The position numbers and the translations under genes were made by a program. 64,000 nucleotides of DNA, taken from positions 434,001 through 498,000 of the forward strand of contig NZ_JARHTP010000001.1 in NCBI RefSeq assembly GCF_029223485.1, read 5' to 3'. Of this stretch, positions 15,299 through 24,437 are shown piece by piece. This DNA is from Streptomyces coacervatus. GTDB taxonomy: Bacteria > Actinomycetota > Actinomycetes > Streptomycetales > Streptomycetaceae. Each line of letters opens with the position of its first letter. Positions within the stretch are counted from its first letter, which is position 1. Below the pieces are notes generated by a model. That model did no database searches. It saw only the letters and a program-made list of their open reading frames with translations, and was not told the origin of the DNA.

Positions 15299-17576
15299 GC
15301 ACCCTTTTAGGGTGTTGAGCGTGTCGCCGCTGGTCAGGGCGGTGTGAGGTCACGTGCTGGTTCGCCTCGTGTACGGGGACGGCGCGACGAGCAGTCGGAC
15401 CGATGAGCCGCTGAAGAGGCGCTGAGTGGCTGTGGTCGACTGCCAGGCGCAGGGGGCTCACCAGCGGATTCTTCGCTGGTGGTGGTGCACGCCTTTCGTG
15501 ATCATGTCCTGCGGAAATGTCTTCAGGCGGGACGGCTGATGCGCGACGGCGCGGGAATGGCGGTTCCTGGCTGAGACCGACCTGCCGGGCGGCAGGGGCC
15601 ATCCAGGAGACGGGTGGTAGGCGGGTGGCGTGGCCGGCTGCCCCGCCGCCTCGCGAGGCAGCCGGCGCTCTCGCAACATCCGGTACGCCCCGGAACTGCC
15701 ATACCTCAACGAGTTCATGGACCTCCGCGAGGGCCCTTGTATGGTGCTCAGGTAAGTCTCGCCCGTGGCTGGGCAGTTGAGGGAGTTCACATCTTCTGTG
15801 TCCAGGTCGACACTGGCGTCGTCGGTGGCGGTGAGGTCCCCCGCGCGGGGTGACGGACGCCCGTGCGCCCACGGCGAACGGGGCAGCCTGGAAGCCCGCT
15901 TCAGCGGGACGACCCTCGCTTGGGACACCGTGGAGGCGGTTGAGCAGGGTCGGTCGACGGAACTCACCTCGCGGTACGAGGCGAACGGCATCCTGACCGC
16001 CGCGAGTGACGCCATCGTGCTGGACCTGATCCGCGAGGGCGGCAACCGCACCGGCGAGGCCATCGTCGGCCTGGTCTTTCGTCGTACGCGGAAAGACCGC
16101 CTCGAAGAGTCAACAACGCAACCTTTCGTGCGACTTGGGTACCCGGTGGTCGACCCGGCTCGGCTCGTGCGCGAGTTGTCGACGGCCCAGCAGCAGATCG
16201 TGTCCGCAGCGCGGGACTCTCCCATGCTGTACGGCTCATCGTGGTGGCCGAACAGCCCGCCGTGCTCGACCCTGACGGGCGAAGCCGTCACCCTGATGAC
16301 CGGGGGTAGCGAACACGTCTCCCCGGACCGCACCACTCCGCGGCGCACCGGGGCTCGAAGTCCAAGGACTACGCCACACAGACGAAACCGGACCCCTGGA
16401 TCTCACTCTCCATTCCGGTGAGATCGCGGTTTCTCCGGGCTCGTCGGCTCCGCGTCGGTCTGAGATCCTGGAAGCGATCTACGGGGCGCGCAGGCCCAGC
16501 GGCGGCGCGTTCCGGTCGAGGGGCGTGCGCTACGCCCCAGCGGCGTCCGCTCGGGCCGGCCTACCCGAGCGCGACGCGCGTTACGCGAGGCGGACTGGTT
16601 GTGGCCGACTCGCCCGGCATGTCGCGCCCGGATGGTTGCCGGATACCGGATGCGGGTCGGCTCCATCTCGAACAGAACGGCTGGTACAGCGGCAGAATTC
16701 GCAGAGTTGCAGATCAAGGCTGGTCGTTGCCGCGATAGGAGGGGGCGAGGTCGAATCCGGGTCGAATTTGCCTTCCTTTCGCCAGATTCGGTGCGTTGTT
16801 GCAGGTCAACAGTGTGATCAGACGTCGTGTGTCTGGTCGCGTGAGCGGCTGCCGAACCCGAGGGCCGAGGGGCGGTCACCGGCAGGTTCTTCGTCTGCTG
16901 GTCGTACACGGTTGGCGATCCGTTGACCAGCAAAGATTCCCTCGGTGGAGGCCAGGATTGATTCCTTGGCCCGGAATGGCCCGGACCTTGTTGAGTCCGG
17001 CACGAATCCGCAGTCGTTCCCGTTCTTCGGCTAGGGGGAGGGGCTGGTCATCCCGAGTGGCCGAGGATCTGCGCGGACAACGGCCTTCGTGCCGAGCAGC
17101 CGTAGGCGGACTGGTTCTTCAACAGCTCTCAGTCCACCTCGGCATCGCATTGCCTGGCTAGCCGGACCGCGCCGCCGATCGGAAGGGGGCCGGGAACGAG
17201 CGGCCCAAGCGCTCGGCACTTCAGTGCCCAGGTGACTCGCTGATCTGGCCGTGTGGTCGCAGTGGACCTCTTGAAGCTCCGCTCGCCGACTCGGATGCAG
17301 TTGGACCACTTCCTGGTCCGGATCTTGGTCTAGGGCAGGGATCCGGACCATCCCCGGGGCAGCCCTGACGCTTGGTCGCGCATTCGTGTTGTGGTGGCGC
17401 GAAGCCACCGTGTCCTTGAAGTTGAGGACCTGCGAATTCCGGCCGGTCTGTGGACTCCAGGGAGGCCTGCCGATGAACTGACTTGGGCGTTGACTCCCCG
17501 GAGTATCGGCAGAGCCACGGGATCAGCTGGTATCGCAGGTTGGAGTCCTTTTCTCGTTGGACAAACTCTCAGAGGT

Positions 17577-17697
17577 GGATCCAGGTCGCATGGACCTTCA
17601 CCCAGCGGGCCCGCGCCTCCGGCCTGCTGCCCTCCATGGGCTCGGTCGGAGACTGCGTCGACTGTCAACGCGATGATGGAGTCCTTCTGGGTCGGCT
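17577..17697 (+). pseudogene. Remnant of an IS3-family transposase (OrfB)
   Basis: The frame reads AWTFTQRARASGLLPSMGSVGDC, the characteristic C-terminal integrase-core segment of IS3-family OrfB. It should continue DNAMMESFWG, and these residues are found (NAMMESFWVG) but in a different frame, because four extra bases (TGTC, 17663-17666) sit between the GAC and AAC codons. Only about 40 codons survive; no inverted terminal repeats were identified. It is a dead fragment next to the pca genes. Confidence 0.8.
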
Positions 17698-17745
17698 AAC
17701 GCAGGCACCGTCCCTCGTGATGTTGACTGCCGTCGGGTACGAGCT

Positions 17746-18411
17746 TTAAGACAGTGTGATGCCGAGTCGCTCCGCGAGCTCGTGGGCCTCGGCGCCGTAC
17801 GTCTCCCGGATCCGTACGCCGTCGGGGCCGACGTCGAAGACGCCGAAGTCCGTGTAGACGCGGCTGACGCAGCCGATGCCGGTGAGGGGGTAGGTGCACT
17901 GCGGTACGAGTTTCGGTTCGCCGGTGCGGGTGAAGAGCGTCATCATCACGTAGACGTCCTTGGCCCCGGTGGCGAGGTCCATCGCGCCGCCGACGGCGGG
18001 GATGTCGTCGGGCTTGCCGGTGGTCCAGTTGGCGAGGTCGCCGTCGAAGGCGACCTGGTAGGCGCCGAGGACGCAGACGTCGAGGTGTCCGCCGCGCATC
18101 ATGGCGAAGGAGTCGGCGTGGTGGAAGTACGCCGCCCCCGGCAGCTCGGTCACCGGGACCTTGCCGGCGTTGGTCAGGTCGGGGTCGACCGTGTCGCCCT
18201 CGGCCTTCGGACCCATGTTGAGCATGCCGTTCTCGGTGTGCAGCACCACTCCGGAGTCGGCCGGCAGATGGTCGGCGATCTTGGTGGGCTGCCCGATACC
18301 GAGGTTGACGAAGGCGCCGGCCGGGATGTCGCGTGCGATGACGGCGGCCAGTTCGTCCATCGAGAGCCGGTGGTCGGCGCCCGTCGGCGCCCCTGCGTAC
18401 GTGGTGGTCAT
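17746..18411 (-). CDS. pcaJ: 3-oxoadipate CoA-transferase subunit B
   Basis: The 221-residue protein is a class I CoA-transferase beta subunit: NLGIGQPTKIADH near residue 36 and the catalytic glutamate Glu60 in LHTENGMLNMGP. With PcaI it moves CoA from succinyl-CoA to 3-oxoadipate. Its ATG at 18411 overlaps the pcaI stop (ATGA), giving a pcaF-pcaI-pcaJ operon read leftward. Class I transferases for other 3-oxoacids look similar; the thiolase next door and the nearby hydroxyquinol pathway favour 3-oxoadipate. Confidence 0.88.
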   Translation of the reverse strand: MTTTYAGAPTGADHRLSMDELAAVIARDIPAGAFVNLGIGQPTKIADHLPADSGVVLHTENGMLNMGPKAEGDTVDPDLTNAGKVPVTELPGAAYFHHADSFAMMRGGHLDVCVLGAYQVAFDGDLANWTTGKPDDIPAVGGAMDLATGAKDVYVMMTLFTRTGEPKLVPQCTYPLTGIGCVSRVYTDFGVFDVGPDGVRIRETYGAEAHELAERLGITLS

Positions 18412-19103
18412 CGAGCCCCCTGCACGGTGTAGTGACGGGCCGTCGCCTGGACGACCCGGTCGACGTAGACGGACGGGGTGACGATGGCCTCCGGGTCGAG
18501 CTTCCCGGGCTCGACGACCTGGTCGACCTGGACGATGGTCGTTGTCGCGGCCGTGGCCATGACCGGTCCGAAGTTGCGGGCGGTCTTTCGATAGACGAGG
18601 TTGCCCATCGCATCCGCGACGTGCGCGCCGATCAGCGCGTAGTCGCCCTTGATGGGGTACTCCAGCAGGTACTTCCGGCCGTCGATCTCGCGCTCCTCCT
18701 TGCCCTCGGCCAGCGGCGTGCCGACCGCGGTCGGGCAGTAGAACGCGCCGATGCCGGCGCCGGCCGCGCGCATCCGCTCGGCGAGGTTGCCCTGCGGCAC
18801 CACCTCGAGCTCGATCTTCCCCGCGCGGTAGAGGCCGTGGAAGACCCAGGAGTCGGCCTGGCGTGGAAAGGAACAGAGCACCTTGCGCACCCGGCCGGCG
18901 GCCAGCAGCGCGGCCAGCCCGACGTCGCCGTTGCCGGCGTTATTTGACACGATCGTGAGGTCCTTCGCGCCCTGTCGGATGAGCGCGTCGATCAGGTCGA
19001 ACGGCATCCCGGCCAGGCCGAAGCCGCCGACGAGGACGGTGGACCCGTCCTCGATCCCGGCGACCGCCGCGTCGGCACTCTCGACGATCTCCGCCCTGCT
19101 CAC
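18408..19103 (-). CDS. pcaI: 3-oxoadipate CoA-transferase subunit A
   Basis: This 231-residue alpha subunit shows the CoA-binding glycine motif VGGFGLAGMPFDLIDAL (about residue 22) and the family segments NNAGNGDVGLAALL and EVVPQGNLAERMRAAG. The start is GTG 19103, overlapping the thiolase stop (GTGA), and its stop overlaps pcaJ. It forms a heteromeric CoA-transferase with PcaJ in the penultimate step of the beta-ketoadipate pathway. Confidence 0.88.
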   Translation of the reverse strand: MSRAEIVESADAAVAGIEDGSTVLVGGFGLAGMPFDLIDALIRQGAKDLTIVSNNAGNGDVGLAALLAAGRVRKVLCSFPRQADSWVFHGLYRAGKIELEVVPQGNLAERMRAAGAGIGAFYCPTAVGTPLAEGKEEREIDGRKYLLEYPIKGDYALIGAHVADAMGNLVYRKTARNFGPVMATAATTTIVQVDQVVEPGKLDPEAIVTPSVYVDRVVQATARHYTVQGAR

Positions 19104-20305
19104 TGGGCCGCCTCCGTGACACCGCAGTTCTCGAGAACGACGGCCAGCCCCTGACCGACCCCGATACAGATCGCGGCGACGCCGTAGCGCTGCTTCGTCT
19201 CGCGCAGCACCTTGGCCAGCGTGGCGAGGATGCGTCCGCCCGAGGCGCCCAGCGGGTGCCCGATCGCGATGGCGCCGCCCTTCTGGTTGACGATGGCGGG
19301 GTCGATCTTCCACGCGTCGACGCAGGCGAGCGACTGCACGGCGTAGGCCTCGTTGAGCTCGACCGCGCCGACCTGGTCCCAGCCGATCCCGGCCCGGGCC
19401 AGCGCGCGGTTCGCAGCCTCGACCGGGGCGTAGCCGAAGGCCTGCGGCTCCAGCGCCATCACGCCGCGGCCCACGATGCGGGCTATCGGGTCGGCCCCGA
19501 TGGTGGCCGCCGCCTTCTCGCTGCCCAGCAGCACCGCGGAGGCACCGTCGTTGAGCGGGCTGGCGTTGCCCGCGGTGATGGTGCCGCCCTGCTCAGGCGT
19601 ACGGAAGGATGGCTTGAGCCCGGCCAGCACCTCCGGCGTGGATCCGGGTCGGATACTCTCGTCGCGGGTCAGGTCGACGCCTTCGACGGGCGCCACCAGG
19701 TCGTCGTAGAAGCCCGACTCCCAGGCCGCGTGGGCGAGTTGGTGGGAGCGGACGGCGAACTCGTCCTGCCGCTCGCGGGAGATCCCGAAGCGTTCCTGGA
19801 GCTGCTCGTTGGCCTCGCCGAGGCCGACCGTCCACTCCTTCGGCATCCGCGGGTTGACCAGCCGCCAGCCGAGCGTGGTCGAGACCGCGGTGACGTCGCC
19901 TGCCGGGAACGGCTTCGCCGACTTGGGCAGCACCCACGGCGCGCGTGTCATCGACTCCACGCCACCGGTCAGCACCACCTCGGCATCGCCGGACTCGATG
20001 GTCCGGCTGGCCGTCATCGCCGCGTCGAGACTGGAGCCGCACAGCCGGTTGACCGTGGTGCCGGGCACGCTCACCGGAAGCCCGGCGAGCAGCGCGGCCA
20101 TGCGGCCGACGTTGCGGTTCTCCTCGCCAGCGCCGTTGGCGTTGCCCCACACCACGTCGTCGATCGCGGCGTGGTCGAGGCCCGGCACCCTGGCGAGCGT
20201 TGAGGTGATCGCGGCGGCGGCGAGGTCGTCGGGGCGGACGCCGGCCAGCGCGCCGTTGAAGCGACCGAACGGCGTCCGTGTCGCGGCGTAGATGAAAGTA
20301 CTCAT
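19100..20305 (-). CDS. pcaF: 3-oxoadipyl-CoA thiolase (acetyl-CoA acyltransferase)
   Basis: The 401-residue thiolase has the nucleophile Cys89 (VNRLCGSSLDA), His350 in GHPLGASG and the second cysteine Cys380 in CIGVGQG. It splits 3-oxoadipyl-CoA into succinyl-CoA and acetyl-CoA. It is the first gene of the leftward pca operon, and its promoter region faces the LysR gene across 71 nt. A generic acetyl-CoA acetyltransferase is the alternative, but the company of pcaIJ and the HGNANGAGEENRN-type N-terminal region (here WGNANGAGEENRN) favour PcaF. Confidence 0.88.
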   Translation of the reverse strand: MSTFIYAATRTPFGRFNGALAGVRPDDLAAAAITSTLARVPGLDHAAIDDVVWGNANGAGEENRNVGRMAALLAGLPVSVPGTTVNRLCGSSLDAAMTASRTIESGDAEVVLTGGVESMTRAPWVLPKSAKPFPAGDVTAVSTTLGWRLVNPRMPKEWTVGLGEANEQLQERFGISRERQDEFAVRSHQLAHAAWESGFYDDLVAPVEGVDLTRDESIRPGSTPEVLAGLKPSFRTPEQGGTITAGNASPLNDGASAVLLGSEKAAATIGADPIARIVGRGVMALEPQAFGYAPVEAANRALARAGIGWDQVGAVELNEAYAVQSLACVDAWKIDPAIVNQKGGAIAIGHPLGASGGRILATLAKVLRETKQRYGVAAICIGVGQGLAVVLENCGVTEAAQ

Positions 20306-20330
20306 GGCAGGGACGCTAGTCCCGGGCCAC

Positions 20331-20368
20331 GATATTCTGAAGTACGCATATCCGGTTCGATTGATATG
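20331..20368. promoter_or_regulatory. LysR-type binding half-sites in the pcaF / lysR divergent promoter
   Basis: Three half-sites alternate in the 71-nt intergenic region: GATAT at 20331, ATATC at 20348 and GATAT at 20363. The last two form the perfect inverted repeat CATATC-N10-GATATG (20347-20368). Such spaced half-sites are typical of LysR regulators that bind one strong and one activation site. The palindrome ends 9 nt before the LysR start, consistent with autorepression. Confidence 0.5.
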
Positions 20369-20376
20369 GATGACAT

Positions 20377-21258
20377 ATGGATCTGCGTCATCTGCGGTAC
20401 TTCGTTGCGGTGGCCGAGGAGCGCCACTTCGGTCGGGCCGCCGAGCGGCTCCACATGGCCCAGCCGCCGCTCTCCCAGCAGATCCGCCAGCTGGAAGCCG
20501 AGTTGGGCGTCGAGCTGCTCCACCGCACCACACGCCGCGTCGACCTCACCGAGGCCGGCCGGGCCTACCTCGAGCGGGCGCGCGCGATCCTCGCCGACGT
20601 CGACGAGGCCGCCCATCACGCACGGCGCGTCGCTGCCGGCTCGGTGGGCCACCTCGCGATCGGGTGCGTGGGCTCGGCGACGTACAGCCTCCTGCCCGCG
20701 CTCTCGCGGCGGCTCACGGAGGAGCTTCCCGGCGTCGACTTCTCCTTCCGCGGCGAGATGCTCGCGCCGGACCAGGCCGAGGCGCTGCGCGCCGGCGCCA
20801 TCGACGTCGGGCTGCTGCGCCCTCCGGCGGCCGACCTCTCCCTCACCGTCCGCACCCTGCGCAGAGACCGGCTCGTCGTCGCCGTACCGATCGACCATCC
20901 CCTCGCCCGCCGGAAGCGCCTGCGTGCCGCGGACCTCGCCGGTGCCGACCTGATCGTGCACTCCGCCGACCGCCGGTCGGTGATGTACGACGTCGTCCTG
21001 GGCCTCCTTCGCGAGGCCGGCGTCGAGCCGCACATTCGCCACGAGGTCGGCGAGACCTCGACGTTGGTCACCTTGGTGGCCGGGGGCCTCGGTGTCGCGG
21101 TCGTGCCCGAGCCCGTGACCGCGTTGGCCCTCGACGGTGTCGTCTACCTACCGCTGGCCGGGGCCGACGCGCGGGTGGAACTGGCCGTCGCCCACCGTGC
21201 CGACCGCTCCGAACCGCACCTTGTGCGCACCGTAGGGATCATTGAGGCGATGTTCTGA
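20377..21258 (+). CDS. LysR family transcriptional regulator of the pca operon
   Basis: This 293-residue protein has the canonical LysR N-terminal helix-turn-helix (MDLRHLRYFVAVAEERHFGRAAERLHMAQPPLSQQIRQLE, residues 1-40) and a two-lobed effector domain (HLAIGCVGSATYSLLPAL onward). It is divergent from pcaF. Relatives such as CatR, BenM and PcaQ respond to ring-cleavage intermediates. It probably activates pcaFIJ in response to muconate, carboxymuconate, maleylacetate or 3-oxoadipate; which one cannot be read here. Confidence 0.9.
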   Translation: MDLRHLRYFVAVAEERHFGRAAERLHMAQPPLSQQIRQLEAELGVELLHRTTRRVDLTEAGRAYLERARAILADVDEAAHHARRVAAGSVGHLAIGCVGSATYSLLPALSRRLTEELPGVDFSFRGEMLAPDQAEALRAGAIDVGLLRPPAADLSLTVRTLRRDRLVVAVPIDHPLARRKRLRAADLAGADLIVHSADRRSVMYDVVLGLLREAGVEPHIRHEVGETSTLVTLVAGGLGVAVVPEPVTALALDGVVYLPLAGADARVELAVAHRADRSEPHLVRTVGIIEAMF

Positions 21259-21556
21259 CGCACACCGAAGCCGGATCAGCCGGCCCTCGCATTGCGCAAC
21301 AGCCCTGCCTTGCGGGTGGCGGGAGTGCGGGCGGCCCGGTGCGGGCGTCGGGTCGGGTCGGACCGTCGGAGTCATCGGCGTGCGGAGCGCCTCCTCGACG
21401 GCCGTTTCCTGGTCTCGTCGGGCAACGCGAGGAAGCGACACCTTCAGGCCGGCCGGCGGTTGCTGAGCGAGGCGCACACGCGCTCCGGGCATGCCCAGGG
21501 CGCGCGACGACTGCCGCAAGGCCCGACGTCGCTGCCTCACCGACCGGGAGGAATGC

Positions 21557-21979
21557 CTACGCAACGATCTTCGTGACGGAGTCTCGAGCGTGATGCGCGA
21601 TGCGGTCGTCGGTGACGTCGTCCGCCCCGCCCACGCCGATGGCGCCGATGACCTCGCCGTCGGCCGTCACGATCGGCACGCCGCCGGCGACCGGCAGGAG
21701 GTTGGCATCGACCAGGTGAGGAGGTGCCACCTGCATCTGGGGGGACGCGGCGAAGGCCGCGAACTTGGCCGTCGGGACACCGCTCACGGCCGAGGTGTAA
21801 GCCTTGCGTCGCGCGGTTTCCACACCGAGAAGACCGACGCCGTCGTCGCTGAGGAGAACCTTCGTGACCCCGCTTCGGTTGACCACGACGGCGCACACCT
21901 GGTGCCCCTCGGCCCTTCCTGCTTCCAGAGCGGCCAGAGCGGCGCCGTGCGCGATCTCGTAGCTGAGCGGCTCTCGCAT
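21557..21979 (-). CDS. GlcG/HbpS family (DUF336) protein
   Basis: The 140-residue protein matches the GlcG/HbpS/PduO-C fold: an N-terminal helix with AAGRAEGHQVCAVVVN-like register and the C-terminal GGVPIVTADGEVIGAIGVGGADDVTDDRIAHHA. Members bind heme, cobalamin or small organic acids, and often sit in aromatic or glycolate catabolic operons with unclear roles. AAGGGAAGG precedes the ATG. A GAATGTGA-type palindrome shared with the Rieske operon promoter lies 135 nt upstream, so it is probably co-regulated by the adjacent TetR protein. Confidence 0.85.
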   Translation of the reverse strand: MREPLSYEIAHGAALAALEAGRAEGHQVCAVVVNRSGVTKVLLSDDGVGLLGVETARRKAYTSAVSGVPTAKFAAFAASPQMQVAPPHLVDANLLPVAGGVPIVTADGEVIGAIGVGGADDVTDDRIAHHARDSVTKIVA

Positions 21980-22113
21980 GGGGCGGTTCCTTCCCTTGGC
22001 GGCCGAGTGGTCGACCGGACGTCTTCCGTGGGATCCCCGGAGCGTCGACAGTCCAGGTCATCGCTGGTTCCGGACATGCTGGAAACCCGCGACAGTATGT
22101 CGCGGCCCGAGGT

Positions 22114-22137
22114 GAATGTGAAGCGTACCTCGCATTC
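22114..22137. promoter_or_regulatory. Candidate TetR operator A (GAATGTGA-N8-TCGCATTC)
   Basis: The 24-bp inverted repeat has 8-nt arms with one mismatch and an 8-nt spacer. The same architecture and nearly the same arms occur at 23019-23042. Site A lies between the TetR stop and the GlcG-like start, placed to control the latter. Binding by the TetR protein at 22158-22799 is inferred. Confidence 0.55.
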
Positions 22138-22157
22138 GCATCAAGGAGCCCGGGAGC

Positions 22158-22799
22158 TCACTCCGTCGACGCGCCCAGTAGATACAGGCAGGCAATGTTC
22201 GCCAGCTCGTCGGTGAGTTGACGCCACGTCAGCGGTCGCTCGGACTCGAATCGTTCGCCGTGCAGCACGCGGTTCATGCACGCCGCGTACACCAGGCGAA
22301 AGGTGACATCCAGCCGCAAGTCCGGCTCTGGCGCGCTGATCACCGGCACGATCGGTTCCAGGAACTGCCGGAACACCTGGCCGGAGTCAATGCTGGCGTC
22401 GGACCCGACTTCGGACACTGCGGGATCGGTGGTGCCCGCGGTGATGAAGACGCGCATCAGGCGTGCGTGCGCTTCGAACGTCTCGGTGATCCCGGCGACC
22501 GCCGAGGCGATCAGTGTGGTCGGGTCTGTGCGCAGCGGAGCGAAGCGGCGGATGATGTCGGCGCGAAAGTGATCGATCATGTCGTGCTGCAGTGCCGCGA
22601 TCAGGCGGTCCTTGTCGCCGAACCGTCGATAGACACTCCCCACCGAGACGCCTGCTCGAGCGGCGACGGCCGCGATGGTGAGCGCCTCGGTGCCGCCCTC
22701 TGTCAGGAGGGCCGTACCCGCTTCCAGGATCCGCTGCTGGGTCAGTCGGCTGCGCGCCTGCTGCGCCGGCGGCAGATCGAGTGAAGGTTCGGTACTCAC
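22158..22799 (-). CDS. TetR family transcriptional regulator of the aromatic cluster
   Basis: This 213-residue regulator has a TetR DNA-binding domain (RILEAGTALLTEGGTEALTIAAVAARAGVSVGSVYRRFGDKDRLI, about residues 19-63) and a helical ligand domain. The GTG start at 22799 places the helix-turn-helix at the usual distance and has GAGGCGG before it. It lies between two copies of a GAATGTGA-N8-TCKCATTC palindrome, one before the GlcG-like gene and one before the divergent Rieske operon. It probably represses both until an aromatic ligand binds. Confidence 0.9.
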   Translation of the reverse strand: MSTEPSLDLPPAQQARSRLTQQRILEAGTALLTEGGTEALTIAAVAARAGVSVGSVYRRFGDKDRLIAALQHDMIDHFRADIIRRFAPLRTDPTTLIASAVAGITETFEAHARLMRVFITAGTTDPAVSEVGSDASIDSGQVFRQFLEPIVPVISAPEPDLRLDVTFRLVYAACMNRVLHGERFESERPLTWRQLTDELANIACLYLLGASTE

Positions 22800-23135
22800 C
22801 GCCTCAGCGTATACGCCGCCTGCATTCGTTCCGGCGGCCCTGCGCCTGGCATTGCTGGGCCGTGAGCAGTGGCGCGATCGGGTCGGCGAGCGAGCGCCGT
22901 GCAGAGGTGGAGCCGTGCACGACCGGCTCGGAGCTGGGGCGCAAGCGTCAGGAAATCGGCCTCTCCTCGCCGAGCGGACACCTGGACATGACCCTTGACG
23001 CACCGCGAAGTGAAATGCGAATGTGAATCAACAATCTCATTCGAGGGTCGCGCAGATCGGTGCCCTCGCAGGTGATCCCCACAGCCCTGCACGCGCCACC
23101 AGCTGTGCGCCCGAGCCGCACGGGAGTCAAAGACG
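22800..23135. other. Divergent promoter region between TetR and the Rieske operon
   Basis: No gene is seen in these 336 nt. They carry TTGACG at 22995, operator B at 23019-23042 and the ribosome site GGGAG before 23136. The part nearest the TetR gene shows no further structure that I can interpret. Confidence 0.5.
23019..23042. promoter_or_regulatory. Candidate TetR operator B (GAATGTGA-N8-TCTCATTC)
   Basis: The palindrome has the same 8-8-8 architecture as operator A at 22114-22137, and both left arms are identical (GAATGTGA). It lies 94 nt before the Rieske oxygenase start and 220 nt before the divergent TetR start, so it can control both. Flanking bases extend the shared word to TGCGAATG on one side. 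Confidence 0.58.
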
Positions 23136-24428
23136 ATGACCACCACTTCAGAGGTCGACACCGGTACCGGCTACGGTCGTCCGAAGCCCTCCTACAACGC
23201 CCGTCTGCGTGAGGTCGGGCCCGGTACGCCCATGGGCGAGGCCCTGCGTCGCTACTGGCACCCGATCGCCAGCTCGGAGACGCTCGTCGCCGGTGCCCTG
23301 CCGCAGAAGACCCGCGTACTGGGCGAGGACCTGGTCGTGTTCCGGGACGGACAGGGCAAACCCGGTGTCGTGATCGAGCGCTGCGCCCACCGCGGCGCCA
23401 GCCTCTACTACGGCCGCGTCGAGGACGACGGCATCCGCTGCTGCTACCACGGCTGGAAGTTCGACGTCGAGGGCCGCTGCATCGAGCAGGCGTGTGAGCC
23501 GGCCCTGGGGCGCAGGCGCGACGCCGCCCGCCAGCCGTGGTACCCCGTCCAGGAGCGCTACGGCCTGGTCTTCGTCTACATGGGCCCGCCCGAGCTCAAG
23601 CCCGAACTCCCGCGCTACGACGCGCTGGAGAACCCCGCCGAGGACGAGAAGTACTTCGCCAGCTGGCCGGTCCCGCACGCAGCGGTCCTCGGTATGCCGG
23701 CGGACTTCAACTGGCTCAACATGTACGAGAACGGCGCCGACCCGGTGCACGTCACCTGGCTGCACTCCACGCACAGCGGCTTCCAGATGCTGGGCACCGG
23801 CACCTTCGGCTACCCCGAGAGCTTCTTCGACCCGGCCACCATCGCCGACCGCGTGACGTACGAGCGTACCGACCACGGCGTGAAGTACATCCAGCGATTC
23901 GAGGTCGAGGGCGAGGACGGCGAGGTCACCGAGTACGGCTTCGCGGTCGAGCAGCACCTTCCCAACATCTTCGGCCTGCCGGACTACGTGAAGATGACCC
24001 CCGACAATCCGGACCAGTTGCTGTGGCTGGTGCCCTCCGACGACACCACCAACCGGCTCTTCTTCTCGATCCGCACCAACGATCCCGAGCGCATGGTCCG
24101 CTTCGTGATCGGCATCACGCAGAACGGCAAGCAGAACCACGAGCTGACCGACGAGGAGCGCCACCGCTTCCCCGGTGACGCGGAGGCCCAGGGCTCCCAG
24201 GGAGCGATCACCCTGGACTCCGTGGAGACCCTGGCCACCTCGGACCGCGGCGTCGTCATGCTGCGCCGCATGCTGCTCACGATGGTCGACGACGTCGAGG
24301 CGGGGCGCGACCCGATCAACATCGTCCGCGACCCCTCGGTGGTTCACCGCACCCAGTCCGGGCTCTTCACCCTCGGCAAGCGCCCGGCGGGCGACGACGC
24401 CGACGCGCCGGCCACCGCTGGAATCTGA
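23136..24428 (+). CDS. Rieske non-heme iron oxygenase, phthalate-dioxygenase-like
   Basis: The 430-residue oxygenase has Rieske ligands Cys83-x-His85 and Cys102-x2-His105 (CCYHGW) and a mononuclear iron region NWLNMYENGADPVHVTWLHSTH near residue 190. The long C-terminal part and the N-terminal YWHPIASSETL fit the phthalate 4,5-dioxygenase / O-demethylase branch. It heads the rightward TetR-controlled operon with its own reductase 10 nt downstream. Because the downstream genes cleave hydroxyquinol and no flavin hydroxylase is present, this enzyme may produce the trihydroxylated ring by demethylation or hydroxylation; that is inference. Confidence 0.88.
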   Translation: MTTTSEVDTGTGYGRPKPSYNARLREVGPGTPMGEALRRYWHPIASSETLVAGALPQKTRVLGEDLVVFRDGQGKPGVVIERCAHRGASLYYGRVEDDGIRCCYHGWKFDVEGRCIEQACEPALGRRRDAARQPWYPVQERYGLVFVYMGPPELKPELPRYDALENPAEDEKYFASWPVPHAAVLGMPADFNWLNMYENGADPVHVTWLHSTHSGFQMLGTGTFGYPESFFDPATIADRVTYERTDHGVKYIQRFEVEGEDGEVTEYGFAVEQHLPNIFGLPDYVKMTPDNPDQLLWLVPSDDTTNRLFFSIRTNDPERMVRFVIGITQNGKQNHELTDEERHRFPGDAEAQGSQGAITLDSVETLATSDRGVVMLRRMLLTMVDDVEAGRDPINIVRDPSVVHRTQSGLFTLGKRPAGDDADAPATAGI

Positions 24429-24437
24429 GCGACGATC

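Larger units (their letters stand above)
14898..17745. other. 2.8-kb gene-poor mosaic region
   Basis: No reading frame here shows a convincing start, ribosome site and domain. Open frames such as 15765-16421 (+) and 15458-16348 (-) overlap each other and carry no motif I can recognise. Parts are visibly poorer in G+C than the flanking genes (for example 15130-15240). The stretch holds the promoter of the Rieske operon at its left end, paired short repeats near 15277 and 16749, and a transposase remnant at its right end. It looks like debris from past insertions. Confidence 0.6.

Noticed and set aside
15765..16421. 219-codon frame in the gene-poor region
   Set aside because: It overlaps another long frame on the opposite strand, has no ribosome site and no recognisable domain. 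A decayed gene cannot be excluded, but nothing supports one.
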